The position numbers and the translations under genes are program-made. 64,000 nt of DNA. Source: Glandiceps talaboti (lineage: Eukaryota > Hemichordata > Enteropneusta > Spengelidae). The notes beneath the pieces are model-generated. The model saw only the letters and a list, made by a program, of their open reading frames with translations, was not told the origin of the DNA and made no database searches. How positions within the stretch are numbered: the stretch's first letter is position 1; each line of letters begins with the position of its first letter. Positions 22,971 through 35,526 of this stretch are shown here, piece by piece. The DNA lies in the NCBI RefSeq assembly GCF_964340395.1, contig NC_135562.1, forward strand, positions 464,001 to 528,000, given 5' to 3'.

Positions 22971-23794
22971 TTGAGCAAATGTTTGTATTTTGGAAGGTAG
23001 ACATGCATCTAACGTTGTTAGCTACGTAGACTGAGTAAAGTCGAGGTGCTGTACTCAGGACACTGCACTCAAAAATACGACCTGCTTACGCGAGTTGCCT
23101 TTATTCTGGTGTCACTATTACACACGATTGCAGGGTGATATCGAATTTGGCAAGTTACATTTAACATGAAAATATCTCAACATGTGCGAAAACAGACCCT
23201 TTCGTGTAGGGTCAATGGTGAAAATGGGTGTGAACAGTGATATTAATTACTGTAGTAGTTGAGCAAGTTGTGAGAAGCTCGCCTGTCACGTCACGTCACA
23301 TCACTTGCCAATGGAGGTCACCTTCGACTCTGGGTCGGATGACCCGCTTTCTACCTAAAATCTTGAACAGACCTTGTCTATTTCTAACAATAACCATTTA
23401 AAAGTACACAAGAATACATCTATTTTGCAAAATTTGTAAATTTGGGGCGAAAAACCGGGCCGAAATTTCCGACCTCAGCGGGGTCAAGTATTCTTCACGA
23501 AATCGCCGAAAAATCACAGTATTCCTATCAATAATTCCGAAATCGATTCTTCTAGCACAGAGGGAGAAATATCAGTCAAGATTTTCGATTTTAAAGAATC
23601 CAAAATCATGAATTGTTGTGAAAGTTATGGCGAGTTGAAAATGCTCCAAAATACAGCTGAGCACTGAGCCAGCCACCATTGTAAACGTACCACGCATCGA
23701 AGTGTACACAATAGCAGCTCACTGCGTAATGAGCTATCACAGTTGTTTTTACCCATCATGCTCTGCACCCCTTCCAGCCTCCTCTGTAATGATA

Positions 23795-24225
23795 GAGTCA
23801 AGCAGCTTACTGTACATAAGGAAGATTTTAGAAGACCTTAAAATAAATTTTTTAGTGAAGTAAAAACTAAGGAATTTATTTTAACTCTGTTGTAAGGAAC
23901 AAGGTACTTGTAAAATAACTGACAAAGTTCCTTCAGAATATCCTATTTTGAAAATATTTGAAATATTAATCTCTTGACAATTTTTCTAAAGGAGTCAAAC
24001 CAAAATTGAGTTTTAAAACCCAGTAGAAATTCCACTGATTATGCATTTTGATAATGTTTAGGAAGCTCTAAAAAAAGGAGGGAAAATCAATTAGAATTCA
24101 ATACCTCTGCAATATAATTTTGTTGGTGAAACCTGGTGAAATACCTAGGGAATTTAGGTAGTTTTCACGTACTTATAATGGCCCTTAACAAAAACACTGG
24201 TAGCGAACCCTGGTGAAATACCTTG
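23795..24225. other. Intron 1 unique sequence
   Basis: AT-rich; a short TGGTGAAACCTGGTGAAATACC / CGAACCCTGGTGAAATACC duplication leads into the next array. Confidence 0.6.
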
Positions 24226-24765
24226 TCTGTGCATTGTCAGTTATGGTAGGACTGTCTGTGCATTGTCAGTTATGGTAGGACTGTCTGTGCATTTTCAGTT
24301 ATGGTAGGGCTATCTGTGCATTGTCAGTTATGGTAGGACTGTCTGTGCATTTTCAGTTATGGTAGGACTGTCTGTGCATTGTCAGTTATGGTAGGGCTGT
24401 CTGTGCATTGTCAGTTATGGTAGGACTGTCTGTGCATTGTCAGTTATGGTAGGGCTGTCTGTACATTGTCAGTTATGGTAGGGCTGTCTGTGCATTGTCA
24501 GTTATGGTAGGGCTGTCTGTGCATTGTCAGTTATGGTAGGGCTGTCTGTGCATTGTCAGTTATGTAGGGCTGTCTGTGCATTGTCAGTTATGGTAGGACT
24601 GTCTGTGCATTGTCAGTTATGGTAGGGCAGTCTGTGCATTGTCAGTTATGGTAGGGCTGTCTGTGCATTGTCAGTTATGGTAGGACTGTCTGTGCATTGT
24701 CAGTTATGGTAGGACTGTCTGTGCATTGTCAGTTATGGTAGGACTATCTGTGCATTGTCAGTGGT
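24226..24765. repeat. 29-bp minisatellite, about 18 copies
   Basis: Unit TGTCTGTGCATTGTCAGTTATGGTAGGGC with variants GGAC, GCATTTTC and GTACATT. Confidence 0.97.
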
Positions 24766-26199
24766 TGTGGTTAGGTAATTCCAGCTATACCAGCTTTTGT
24801 GTGCAATCAAAATAATGTCAGTGTGTGGTTGAACTGAGCTCTTTCTCATCAAAATTGTGTATCAACGAGAGAAAAACATAGACTGCAAGTCATCAATTGT
24901 CAGGCAGTCTTCCGTAAAACTCTCCAAGGAGTTTCCATCAGAGCGATCCTTTTAGTCCAGACTAATGCAATATGCTATAGTTTTCTCTAGCAGTAAAGCA
25001 ATTTAATATTTTATGTTTTATTTCCTAAACTTTGAGCACATGTTATTAGAATTTTTCCATCCTAGTTATTTTTATGACCACAATGGTATCCAAGCTGTTG
25101 TCACTACTAAAATGACAGTTTTATATTCAGTGGAATTACTTTTCCATATTGATGTCTTACTTGCAAAGCCCTGAATAGATTTGATTGAAATCATATTATG
25201 GCCCTTTCGGGGAGTATGGTAATTAAGTGAATTTTTATACACTGTTTTTCCATTCCAATTACTTTTGACGTAAACTTTTGTAAATGGCATATGTCAGTCT
25301 GTGTCAGCATTATTGTGTTATATCTCTTGATTCAAAATACTTGACATGATGTCGCCATTATTGTTGTTAGTTACAATACATCAATGTTTATGACTCTGTC
25401 GATGTGCTGCATGGCTGACAATCAAGTATTTTTATGTTTTGTCATTAAAAGTGTCACTCGGTACTTTGAGATCATCATATGTTTTTTATTATTATAATTG
25501 TAATCTTGGACTTTTTTTTCTTATTTGTTTATGAGATTATTTAGAAGTTGTCATATGCAAAATATGGTGTTACCATGGCATATGGCCTGTTACTTTGGAT
25601 ACAGTAGACTGTGATGTGATGTACAGTTCGTAGCATATGCTATTGCTGCTTTTATATGTTGGATTGTCAGGTAGCTGCAATGACATTTGTAGATTGTAAT
25701 GTATTTTGTTCAGGCCATACGTTTTCTATACCAATTTAATATCATGAGATACATATGGATCAGGTCAGAGCGAACAGATTCAATTTCTTTCAACATTGCC
25801 AAACCAAACAATTTTTAGTTTTATAAGCAACATTTCAGAGAAAGAATCACCTAGCCGATATATGTCACTCACACTCACAGTGATTTGCTTCATGTGTTAA
25901 CCTATGTATTAAAACTGGTCCTTTTTATTTGCAATGCCAACTTTGAACAAAGAAACATCAAATTAAAATCATTATTGGCATGTCAAAATGACAGACAAAG
26001 TGACAAATTGTTCATAGGTTGTCTGTAGAGAGAAGTCCAAAGGTACACTCAGTGAAACTTGCAGCTGTAAAGCTTAATTGAAGTCACAGGTTTTAAGAAA
26101 TCTCATCCCAAATACATGAAATCCCCATATGGCATATATGTCCATCAGTGATTTCTGTTGTAAAGTTGATGTGATGAAACCCCAAATCTTATAGTGTCA
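24766..26199. other. Intron 1 unique sequence
   Basis: No coding signal; the last ~150 bp belongs to a local decayed repeat also seen at 27690-28080 and 29035-29125. Confidence 0.6.
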
Positions 26200-26650
26200 G
26201 CATGAGTTTAGTCTAGCTCTAAACTGGTGCAGTGTGTTACGTATTAAAAATTTCATTACACTTTTCCAGTCTAGTCAAAGCCATTACAAAAGGTGTTAAA
26301 TTGTGGTGCTCCCCCTGGAGAGATCAGGGAAGGGCAAACGGCACATGTCAGTAGTAATCCATCACAAACTGACAGGCTGTCGTCATTGCTCATTGCTATT
26401 CATTTGATACAGCTGCATCAGCTGTTTAGCTGGGACTGATATGCAAATGTCCAACCAGGCCTCCACCTCCAGTCTGTTTAAACTAAAATCATGTGGGGAC
26501 ACGATGACATCATCATGTTTATATGAACATGGTTGGGGGAGCACAGATATATATGTGTTCGAACAACGGTCTTGACTAGACTGGAAAAGTGTAATGAAGT
26601 TATTAATATGTAATACACTGGACCAGTTCAGAGTTAGACTAGCATGAGTT
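26200..26650. mobile_element. Mutator-like MITE, 433 bp, long TIRs and 9-bp TSD
   Basis: Inverted arms of about 80 bp: left from 26209 (TAGTCTAGCTCTAAACTGG..), right ending 26641 with the near-perfect inverse (reverse strand TAGTCTAACTCTGAACTGG..). They include a perfect inner 27-bp pair. The flanking GCATGAGTT (26200-26208 and 26642-26650) is an exact duplication. Long TIRs with 9-bp duplications suggest Mutator-like elements. No ORF. A paralogous empty site occurs at about 27938-27960. Confidence 0.85.
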
Positions 26651-26710
26651 CATCATCATGTCAAGGTGGCAGCTACATGTAAATATGACCAATGACCTGC
26701 ATTTCCTAAT

Positions 26711-27680
26711 CATCCTGTTTTCAACTTTGGTTAAAAGTGTCTCTGAAAGGGAAACCAGGCCTCATTATGTCAGCATAAGTACATTGAGAACATGTTAAAA
26801 CTGACTGTTTTCAACTTTGGTTAACAGTGTCTCTGAAAGGGAAACCAGGCCTCATTATGTCAGCATAAGTACATTGAGAACATGTTAAAACTGGCTGTTT
26901 TCAACTTTGGTTAACAATGTCTCTGAAAGGGAAACCAGGCCTCATTATGTCAGCATAAGTACATTGAGAACATGTTAAAACTGACTGTTTTCAACTTTGG
27001 TTAACAATGTCTCTGAAAGGGAAACCAGGCCTCATTATGTCAGCATAAGTACATTGAGAACATGTTAAAACTGGCTGTTTTCAACTTTGGTTAACAATGT
27101 CTCTGAAAGGGAAACCAGACCTCATTATGTCAGCATAAGTACATTGAGAACATGTTAAAACTGGCTGTTTTCAACTTTGGTTAACAATGTCTCTGAAAGG
27201 GAAACCAGGCCTCATTATGTCAGCATAAGTACATTGAGAACATGTTAAAACTGGCTGTTTTCAACTTTGGTTAACAATGTCTCTGAAAGGGAAACCAGGC
27301 CTCATTATGTCAGCATAAGTACATTGAGAACATGTTAAAACTGACTGTTTTCAACTTTGGTTAACAGTGTCTGTGAAAGGGAAACCAGGCCTCATTATGT
27401 CAGCATAAGTACATTGAGAACATGTTAAAACTGACTGTTTTCAACTTTGGTTAACAGTGTCTGTGAAAGGGAAACTAAGCCTCATTATGTCAGCATAAGT
27501 ACATTGAGAACATGTTAAAACTGACTGTTTTCAACTTTGGTTAACAGTGTCTGTGAAAGGGAAACTAAGCCTCATTATGTCAGCATAAGTACATTGAGAA
27601 CATGTTAAAACTGACTGTTTTCAACTTTGGTTAACAGTGTCTGTGAAAGGGAAACTAAGCCTTATTATGTCAGCATACAC
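26711..27680. repeat. 90-bp minisatellite, 11 copies
   Basis: Unit TCAACTTTGGTTAACARTGT..CATGTTAAAACTGRCTGTTT with exact 90-bp spacing. Copies fall into subtypes: CTCTGAAAGGGAAACCAGGC at the left, CTGTGAAAGGGAAACTAAGC at the right, so the array expanded in blocks. Confidence 0.98.
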
Positions 27681-27689
27681 AATGTAATT

Positions 27690-28110
27690 GCATTGACAAC
27701 ATGTCAAAATTGTCATGTTTACTCAATGTAAAAGTTATTTTTTTCTTCAAACTCCTGAAACCATTTGTTGAAACCCGAACCCGAAGGTGTCAGTATAAGT
27801 GCTCCATCAACATGGCAGCTGTGACCTGCATTTCCTAATTGTCATGTTAAAAGTGACTAACGGTAATTATTCAGTTTTTTCACATATACAAATGTAACTG
27901 AAAAGGAAGCCATTTGTTGAAACCCAAGCCTGAAGGTGTCAGCATGAGTGCATCATCAACATTGTAGCTACTGTGTTTTGACTGCATTTTCTTTATGTCT
28001 ATGGCTTGTGTAACTGGAATTTTTTTTGGACTGTGGTTATCTTGTCACCGAAAGGGAAGTCATTAGCCTGTTTACTGTGCTGTCAAAATACATCATTAGT
28101 TGTTTGTACC
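27690..28110. repeat. Decayed repeat (GAAACCC..GGTGTCAGCATGAGTGCATCATC)
   Basis: Two or three old copies of the sequence that also surrounds the Mutator-like MITE and recurs at 29035-29125. Confidence 0.75.
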
Positions 28111-28435
28111 TCCTAGGTCACGTATTCACGTATAGTTGAGAAAAATTGCAAACGATTCATGTAGCTACATCCCCAAAAGTCGTTAACATGTTTATCGAGC
28201 ACCCATATGGTTAAATTTACATAAAACATATGTAAATGACATGTAAATTACCAGATAAACTGGGCATAACACGTGTATATTTACATACTGATTCATTTGA
28301 ATAGCGACAGGCTGACTAGTTGTCATGGTTGAAGGGACTGCATGCTGTCATTGACCAGATAATTGGGCAAAAAATTTTCGATGCACTATTATTAGTTTTG
28401 ACAAATTTAATGTAATCATTACAAGTGGAGGATAC
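28111..28435. other. Intron 1 unique sequence
   Basis: Nothing recognised. Confidence 0.55.
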
Positions 28436-29040
28436 TAGGGCTAGGAGGTACAACCAGCTAACAATGTATCTTAACACTGTAGTAAACAGACTATATGGCT
28501 ATAGAAGGTATGACCAGCTAACGATGTATCACAACAGTGTAGTAAACAGGCTATAGGGCTACAGAAGGTATGACCAGCTAACGATGTGTCTCAACAGTGC
28601 AGAAACAAGCTACGAGGGCTAGGAGGTATGACCAGCTAACGATGTATCTCAATAGTGTAGTAAACAGGCTATAGGGCTATAGAAGGTATGACCAGCTAAC
28701 GATGTATCTCAACAGTGTAGTAAACAGACTATAGGGCTAGGGAGGTATGACCAGCTAACAATGTATCTCAACACTGTAGTAAACAGACTATAGGGCTATA
28801 GAAGGTATGACCAGCTAACGATGTATCTCAACAGCGCAGAAACAAGCTACGAGGGCTAGGAGGTATGACCAGCTATCAATGTATCTCAACAACTCAGTAA
28901 ACAGGCTACGAGGGCTAGGAGGTATGACCAGCTATCAATGTATCTCAACAACTCAGTAAACAGGCTCCGAGGGCTAGGAGGTATGACCAGCTATCGATGT
29001 ATCTCAACTACCTCCAACTACTCAGTAAACAGGCTAGGAA
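28436..29040. repeat. ~59-bp minisatellite, about 10 copies
   Basis: Unit GGCTAGGAGGTATGACCAGC..AATGTATCTCAACAGTGTAG..AAACAGGCTA, with alternating RAAGGT/GAGGT and ATAGGG/ACGAGG variants. Confidence 0.95.
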
Positions 29041-29460
29041 GTCATTTGTTGAAACCCAACCTATTATAGGTGTTAGTATGAGTGCATCATCACCATGACA
29101 GTTATTGTGCCCGGCATTTCCGGAACATCATGTCTATATATCAGTTCTGTATTGTGGAATAATTTTCTCAAACTTCTCTTACTTCTTCATTAAAAGGTGT
29201 GCTGTTGAAATCGGGAAGTATTCAATGATGGAATTCCATAGTTTCATGGTAAATTAGGGGTCAGTTCTTGAGTCACAAGAGACCTATTCTTAAAGTAGAC
29301 AGGAATGTATGTGAAAGTGTATTTTTTATCCCATATACCAGACATATCACTTTATTTTAATTTTACCCATCTCCCAGACCGATATCTAAAAGATGGAAAT
29401 GCAGGAAAAAATATATGCAAGCCCCAGGCACTGATGTCCATTATGATGACTTCATTCTTA
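29041..29460. other. Intron 1; decayed repeat then unique sequence
   Basis: To about 29125 it is the GGTGTTAGTATGAGTGCATCATC repeat; the rest has no recognised feature. Confidence 0.6.
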
Positions 29461-29462
29461 CC

Positions 29463-29505
29463 TCCCATAAGGGGAGGTTATGTTATACTTCTACCTGTAT
29501 ATATG

Positions 29506-29540
<35 letters not shown>

Positions 29541-29545
29541 TTTAT
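29463..29545 (+). repeat. GGGGAGGTTATG dispersed repeat end with (TCTG)n
   Basis: AGGGGAGGTTATGTTATAC then ACCTGTATATATGTG and (TCTG)8 is a common invertebrate dispersed repeat start. Its body may continue to about 29800. Confidence 0.5.
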
Positions 29546-29825
29546 AAGTATTTTTGGACAACTTAGTGGGTGTGCTTTGATATCATGTAGTATGCTCCTT
29601 GGGTTTAGGATATTCAGATTTGTTCATGGGGAAATTGAAGACAATATGCCCTTTTATATATTTGGTTTCCCTATTTTTTGCTGAGGTGAAATGTTTTACT
29701 TTTCTAAACAGCTTATCTGGTTGTTTCAATAGTTGGTGTATATTCCTGGGGTTGAGGACATTCAGATTTGTTCATAGAAAGATGATATCTGTCATTTTCT
29801 GATGATTGGATGATTTAATTGGTGT
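29546..29825. repeat. Decayed copies of the following 61-bp unit
   Basis: TTGGACAACTTAGTGGGTGTGCTTTGA and two GGTTKAGGACATTCAGATTTGTTCAT segments are older relatives of the 29826-30062 array. Confidence 0.6.
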
Positions 29826-30062
29826 TTTCAGTTATATACATGTATGACATGTTGGACAGCTTAGTGGGTGTGCTTACATGTATGTACATGTATGTTATAT
29901 ATGACATGTTGGACAGCTTAGTGGGTGTGCTTACATGTATGTACATGTATGTTATATATGACATGTTGGACAGCTTAGTGGGTGTGCTTACATGTATGTA
30001 CATGTATGTTATATATGACATGTTGGACAGCTTAGTGGGTGTGCTTAATACATGTATGTATG
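29826..30062. repeat. ~61-bp minisatellite, 4 copies
   Basis: Unit GACATGTTGGACAGCTTAGTGGGTGTGCTTACATGTATGTACATG; frames on both strands are artefacts. Confidence 0.95.
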
Positions 30063-33000
30063 TTCTTTGGATTGAGGATACTCTCATTTTTGATGCTTAC
30101 TGCTAAATTTCAGTTCCTCGTTACAAAAGGAACTTTTTCAGGTCAAATGAACTCATGAAAGCAATTTTATTATTTTTAATTTGGCCTCCATCCTTCTCTA
30201 CAATGAAAGTTAAAAAAAAATCACTGAATTATGCTTTCTTATGACCTTTCTAAGCTGCAGAAAAAATAATCTATCATATACATTTACTAAATAATTCTGA
30301 GGAAAACACTGCATTTTTTGTATATTTCACAATACTGCTTTGTTTTGAAAAGGGAATTATATATGCAACAGCATATTAAAGATTTAAAGATATTTCCAAA
30401 TTGTATTGACTTGACTGTAAAATATGTTTGTTGCCATAAGGCACAGTTTTTCACATTCATCGTTTATCTAATCCTCTTATTGTTAGAATGCGTTTTATCA
30501 AGTAAGCCTCAGGGTCGCCAGACATCCATCTATCATCAACCATTAACGGAAGTCTCTTTTAAAGAAAAAAAATTCTTTGAATTTACTTCTAATAGACTTT
30601 GAAGTGCTCATTTATAGTGGATGCAAGTGTCTTATTATCAGCAACTATAAGATTACAGGGTATATGTATTTCTACTGACTATATTGTAGGGTGATTTTAG
30701 TGTAACATGCACATGTATACATTTTGTAACCTGTAGTACATGAGTGAGAAACTAGACGAAGTTGCTAAATAAGAAATTGTGAAATTGCAGGATCGGTTTT
30801 GCATTCTCCCAAATCAGATATTTATTCTGCAACACTGCGAAATATCAAGAAATTTGTGATATTATAAAAGTGACTGAATTAGATATTCATAAATAACACT
30901 TTTTTAAGTGAATGGAACCACAGCATCTTGACGGTATGTCTTGGACGGTGCCATAAAATAGGTCATAGTTTACAATGATGTAATTTTAACAGAGTGTAAT
31001 TAATAGCTGAATTTCACCAAATATGTAAACAAGTTCATAATTTTTGTTTACTACATTCCCAATTCAGATGAATTAATATATCTGTATGTTGTGTCTATTT
31101 GAGTTAGTGATATGACAAAAATTTCTTAACAAAAAAGAATATTTGCCCATCAAATTATTTACATAAATTAATGTTAGGTGGTTCTGATGTAAATTTAATC
31201 CAAAATTGGGTTGAAAGATGACAAACATTTTGGGAAAAATCAAGAATATTTATGAAGCCAATAAAGTATTTGGTAATCAAATTAGCCATACATGCAAAAA
31301 GTATTGATTTGTTGTCAAAAGTAGCTCATGTTTAGACTTTATTTGTGACAAATGATAATAATCAGCTTTGTATTAGCTACCTTAGGGATTCTACTGTATA
31401 TGTAAGTATTAAGGATTTATCTTGTAATTCCTTCACGATTATGTTTATGAGGAAATTATGAGATATATAGCATAGTTAAGTGAAATTTAATCACTTTTAC
31501 ATCAAAATAATAAAATGTGATTTTTTCTATGATACCATTCCAAAATAAAAGAAGAATATGTTTGCAAGAGCTTTCTAACTTGTACAACAATATCCTGTTC
31601 CGTGCCATAGAACATTACATCACATTGGATTTGGCCTATACAAATTCTTTTGATTGATTGATTGATTGATTGACTAAACATGCCAAAAATTTACAATATT
31701 AAGGAAAATTTGTTTAGACTAATGATGTTAGTTGAGCTACATGTATGTTTTGAAAAATTTATCATAATCTATGTAAAATTAATGTCTTATAGCCAAAAAT
31801 ATTTCCATTCCAGTCATATTTATGACTAACAGTAAGAACAGATTTGATAATGGGGCTATGATGACTGCTGTTTTGGGATGGATACATTGTACAAAATGTA
31901 CGTCATTTACATGGGTTTATCATATTCTCTGTGTACTGAATATAGATAAGATAGCATACTCTATGTTTTGTTGATCAGCCTTATTAGACTGCACTTCTTG
32001 TGTGTTAGCTGATAGCATTGCATGACACATGGTATCTTACACACTAGTACTCCATATCACACTTTTAATATTATATATTTAAAAGTGTGAATTGAAAGCA
32101 ATGATATGGGTATGTGAAGTACTTTTAATATTTATGTCAAAATTATGAATTGAAAACAGTAATATTGGTATGCGAAATACTTTAATATTATGAATTGAAA
32201 ACTGTAATATTGGTGTCTGTAGTACTTTAAATATTTATATCAAAATTAGGAATTTAAAATGTTGATATGGGTATGTGAGTTAAACTCCATGTACATGTAA
32301 TGTTACATTGTACACCTTATATTATGCTTTACTGAGAAAAATTAACTTGAAAACCTATTACTTTTGATAATTTATTATATTTTGTCATTCAGCTTACCCT
32401 TTGTTCACAGCATTAACATGAGATTCACCCCAAGACTGATAGGAATAATTCTTTATTACATATATAATGTTAGTGAGACCAGACATCGGTAGAAATTCAG
32501 TCACTGAGTAGATATTTACATTTATGAAAGATTTGTGTTTGGAAAATGTTTGTGAATTCTTATTTCTAAAAAAAATCACATCTGAATGGTGTAGACCAAT
32601 TTCACAAATTCTAGACCACCATGATTGGGAGATTTGTGAGAAAAAGTTATGGAATGACAAGAAATTGTGTTCAAATAATGTGTTCACATCCTGTCCAGAT
32701 AGTCATATAGTTGTCAATGGATAGCCAAAATAGAAGTTTTTGCAGCTGGCCTAAAGTAGAGATTTTTAGCCACTGTTGGCTGCCAACATTGTACATGCCA
32801 GGTAGTCATATAGTTGTCAATGGATAGCTCAGATAGAAGTGTTTGCAGCTGGAGTAAAGTAGAGTTTGTTAGCTACACAATGCTGTTGACATTGTACACA
32901 TGTATGTTTTATTGATTTATCATACAAATCTTTTACCACCACACAAATTTGAATTTAAAATATATCCATGGACCTATTTTGGATTTAATGGAACTCCAAA

Positions 33001-34987
33001 TTACATTTTTCATTGAATTATTAACACAAATAAATGAAAATGAATCATTTTGTATCATTCTAGACCTAAGAAAAAACAAGAAAAAATTCCTATTATAATA
33101 TTTTATTTGTCAAATGTTGATCAGTGTGTGATTCAATGCTAAATAAATCTCAAAAAGTTTTTGCGATATGTTTTGTCAAATGTATAATTTCTTGAAAAAT
33201 ATATCTGACTCTAAATTATCTGAAAATGTCTATTTATAGGTACTCAAAGTAATGTACTTCCATTATATTACACTCAACTACATTCAAATTTTATTTCCCC
33301 TGGGAACTCAAAAGAGTTTAGATTCCTTAGAAGCTTCCCACCACATTATTGAGGTTACAAAACTAAGATCATATAGTTATGAATAAATCAAAAAGTAAGG
33401 TGATATCTTAGCATCTTTGAATGTTTAACTTTTTTTGATTAAAAGAAAGATACTGCTGTAGGGATTGCAATATTCTTTTGACATGTCACGGTTTTTGTTT
33501 AAGTGTGGGAAAGTAGGTAAACTCTGATAGAGTTCCCCAGGTGTTGTCCCAGGGTTCACTGCTACAATTAATGTATAAACCTCAAGATATTCAAGAAAAC
33601 TAGAAAAGTTTTATCAGGTTCCCACTCTTATCAAGATTGTATCGCAAAATTCACTTCATTTGTATGTATCGTAGATTTAACTTGTACATACTTAGAATGA
33701 AATATGTGAAAAAATCGACAGGCTTTATGTTTTGAATTGTAAATATGTATGATACAAATATTAGTCATGATATTATTTATGCTTACTGAATATTAATCAG
33801 ATTCCCAAAATGAATGTCATTGAATTTTGACTCTGATTTTATTTTTTGACATGTTTCATACGTTTTTAGTTGTTTGAAATAATATATTTTCAATGGCACA
33901 GTACAATGACCTGTTTATTTATGTGATTTAAGACAGACTTATTAACTAAGTGAAGGATTTTGCACATAAATACAAGGTTATAACCAGTTGACAACTATCT
34001 CCCTTAGTACTGTGGGTAACCTCCCACACATATCCCACCCCCTTACCCATTGCTAACACACAGAATGCTAAATTAATGAAGGTATAAATGTACAAATTGC
34101 ATTATTGAACTGGCAAGATATCTACATTATACTCAATGCTATTGTTATTGTAAACCATATTACCCGACTTAATGTATTTGCTTTAGGTGTTTAAAAACCA
34201 TGGTATCAGAAAGGAGAAACTGTGGTAAAACTGTATAGTTACCATGGTACCATCATTTTGATGACGAACCTTGGTAAACTGATAAAGAAGTGTGGTGGAG
34301 GATTACAATCCTTAGTGATAAACACCACTAAGCCATAATATAATTACATGATATATGATATACATCCATTTTGAAAGGTTTTGTGAAAGTAACTGCTCAG
34401 TGAACGGAAACGGGAAATCACATTTACAGTGAGAAAGACCAATGATAAATTGACCAATTGTGATGTCAGGGCTATTAAATGTGTAATAAAGCAGGCAGCA
34501 AGAGTTAGACTTAGTGTAAATGGTCACTATAAATAAGTCATTTATATGACTGTGTACTTACTTTACACTGATTACAAGTCTTAGACTAATGTGTTGTCCT
34601 TTAATAATGAAACATATAGTATAGTTTTCAGAGATTTGAGAGTGGTGTGTTCTCTGAGCTGAGTAGGATCCACAACAATTATGCTATATTTTATACATGT
34701 GGGTAATTCACTTGTGTTTATGTCAAACTTTGTGTTTTTGTTAAGAAACATAAGTTTATGAGAGCTAAAGAATATCCCTCTCACCAAGGAGCTTTTGTTC
34801 TGTTTTGGAAGTGATTATAAATACTTAAACTGCTATTATACTTTCCTCCTTTATTCCATTCTAACCATAATGCTAATGAGGTGTGTAGAATCTAGGATAA
34901 TTATACATGTACATGCCTGTAACCAACCTGTGTTGATGTCAGACTAGAACTGTGTTTGTCAAACATCAGTTTATGAGAGCTAATGAG
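30063..34987. other. Intron 1, ~4.9 kb AT-rich with only minor repeats
   Basis: No exon recognised. Minor structure: (GATT)5 at 31650-31675; four decayed ~60-bp copies of AATATT..GAATTGAAAACAGTAATATTGG at 32060-32280; a ~70-bp duplication AGTCATATAGTTGTCAATGGATAGC at 32700 and 32805. Confidence 0.6.
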
Positions 34988-35526
34988 CTGTGTAGAATCC
35001 AGGACATGTATGTAGCTGACTTGCATTTATGTCAAATGTTATCACGTCGTGTATGTAGCTGACTTGCATTTATGTCAAATGTTATCACGTCATGTATGTA
35101 GCTGACTTGCATTTATGTCAAATGTTATCACGTCGTGTATGTAGCTGACTTGCATTTATGTCAAATGTTATCACGTCATGTATGTAGCTGACTTGCATTT
35201 ATGTCAAATGTTATCACGTCGTGTATGTAGCTGACTTGCATTTATGTCAAATGTTATCACGTCATGTATGTAGCTGACTTGCATTTATGTCAAATGTTAT
35301 CACGTCATGTATGTAGCTGACTTGCATTTATGTCAAATGTTATCACGTCGTGTATGTAGCTGACTTACATTTATGTCAAATGTTATCACGTCGTGTATGT
35401 AGCTGACTTACATTTATGTCAAATGTTATCACGTCGTGTATGTAGCTCACTTACATTTATGTCAAATGTTATGACGTCGTGTATGTAGCTGACTTACATT
35501 TATGTCAAATGTTATGACGTCGTGTA
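34988..35526. repeat. 43-bp minisatellite, about 12 copies
   Basis: Unit GTATGTAGCTGACTTGCATTTATGTCAAATGTTATCACGTCRT. The last copies switch to TTACATT and GACGTC; each unit carries CACGTC or GACGTC, a CRE-like half-site. Confidence 0.97.

Larger units (their letters stand above)
21361..23794. mobile_element. hAT-like DNA transposon, 2418 bp, with 8-bp TSD
   Basis: Ends are perfect 20-bp inverted repeats: CAGAGGAGGCTGGAAGGGGT at 21369-21388 and its reverse complement at 23767-23786. They are flanked by an exact 8-bp duplication TAATGATA (21361-21368; 23787-23794). CAG-starting TIRs with 8-bp duplications are characteristic of hAT elements. The interior is CpG-richer than the intron. No transposase motif or long frame was recognised, and a LINE tail sits inside, so it is probably non-autonomous or decayed. 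The superfamily call is inference; the structure is seen directly. Confidence 0.88.
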
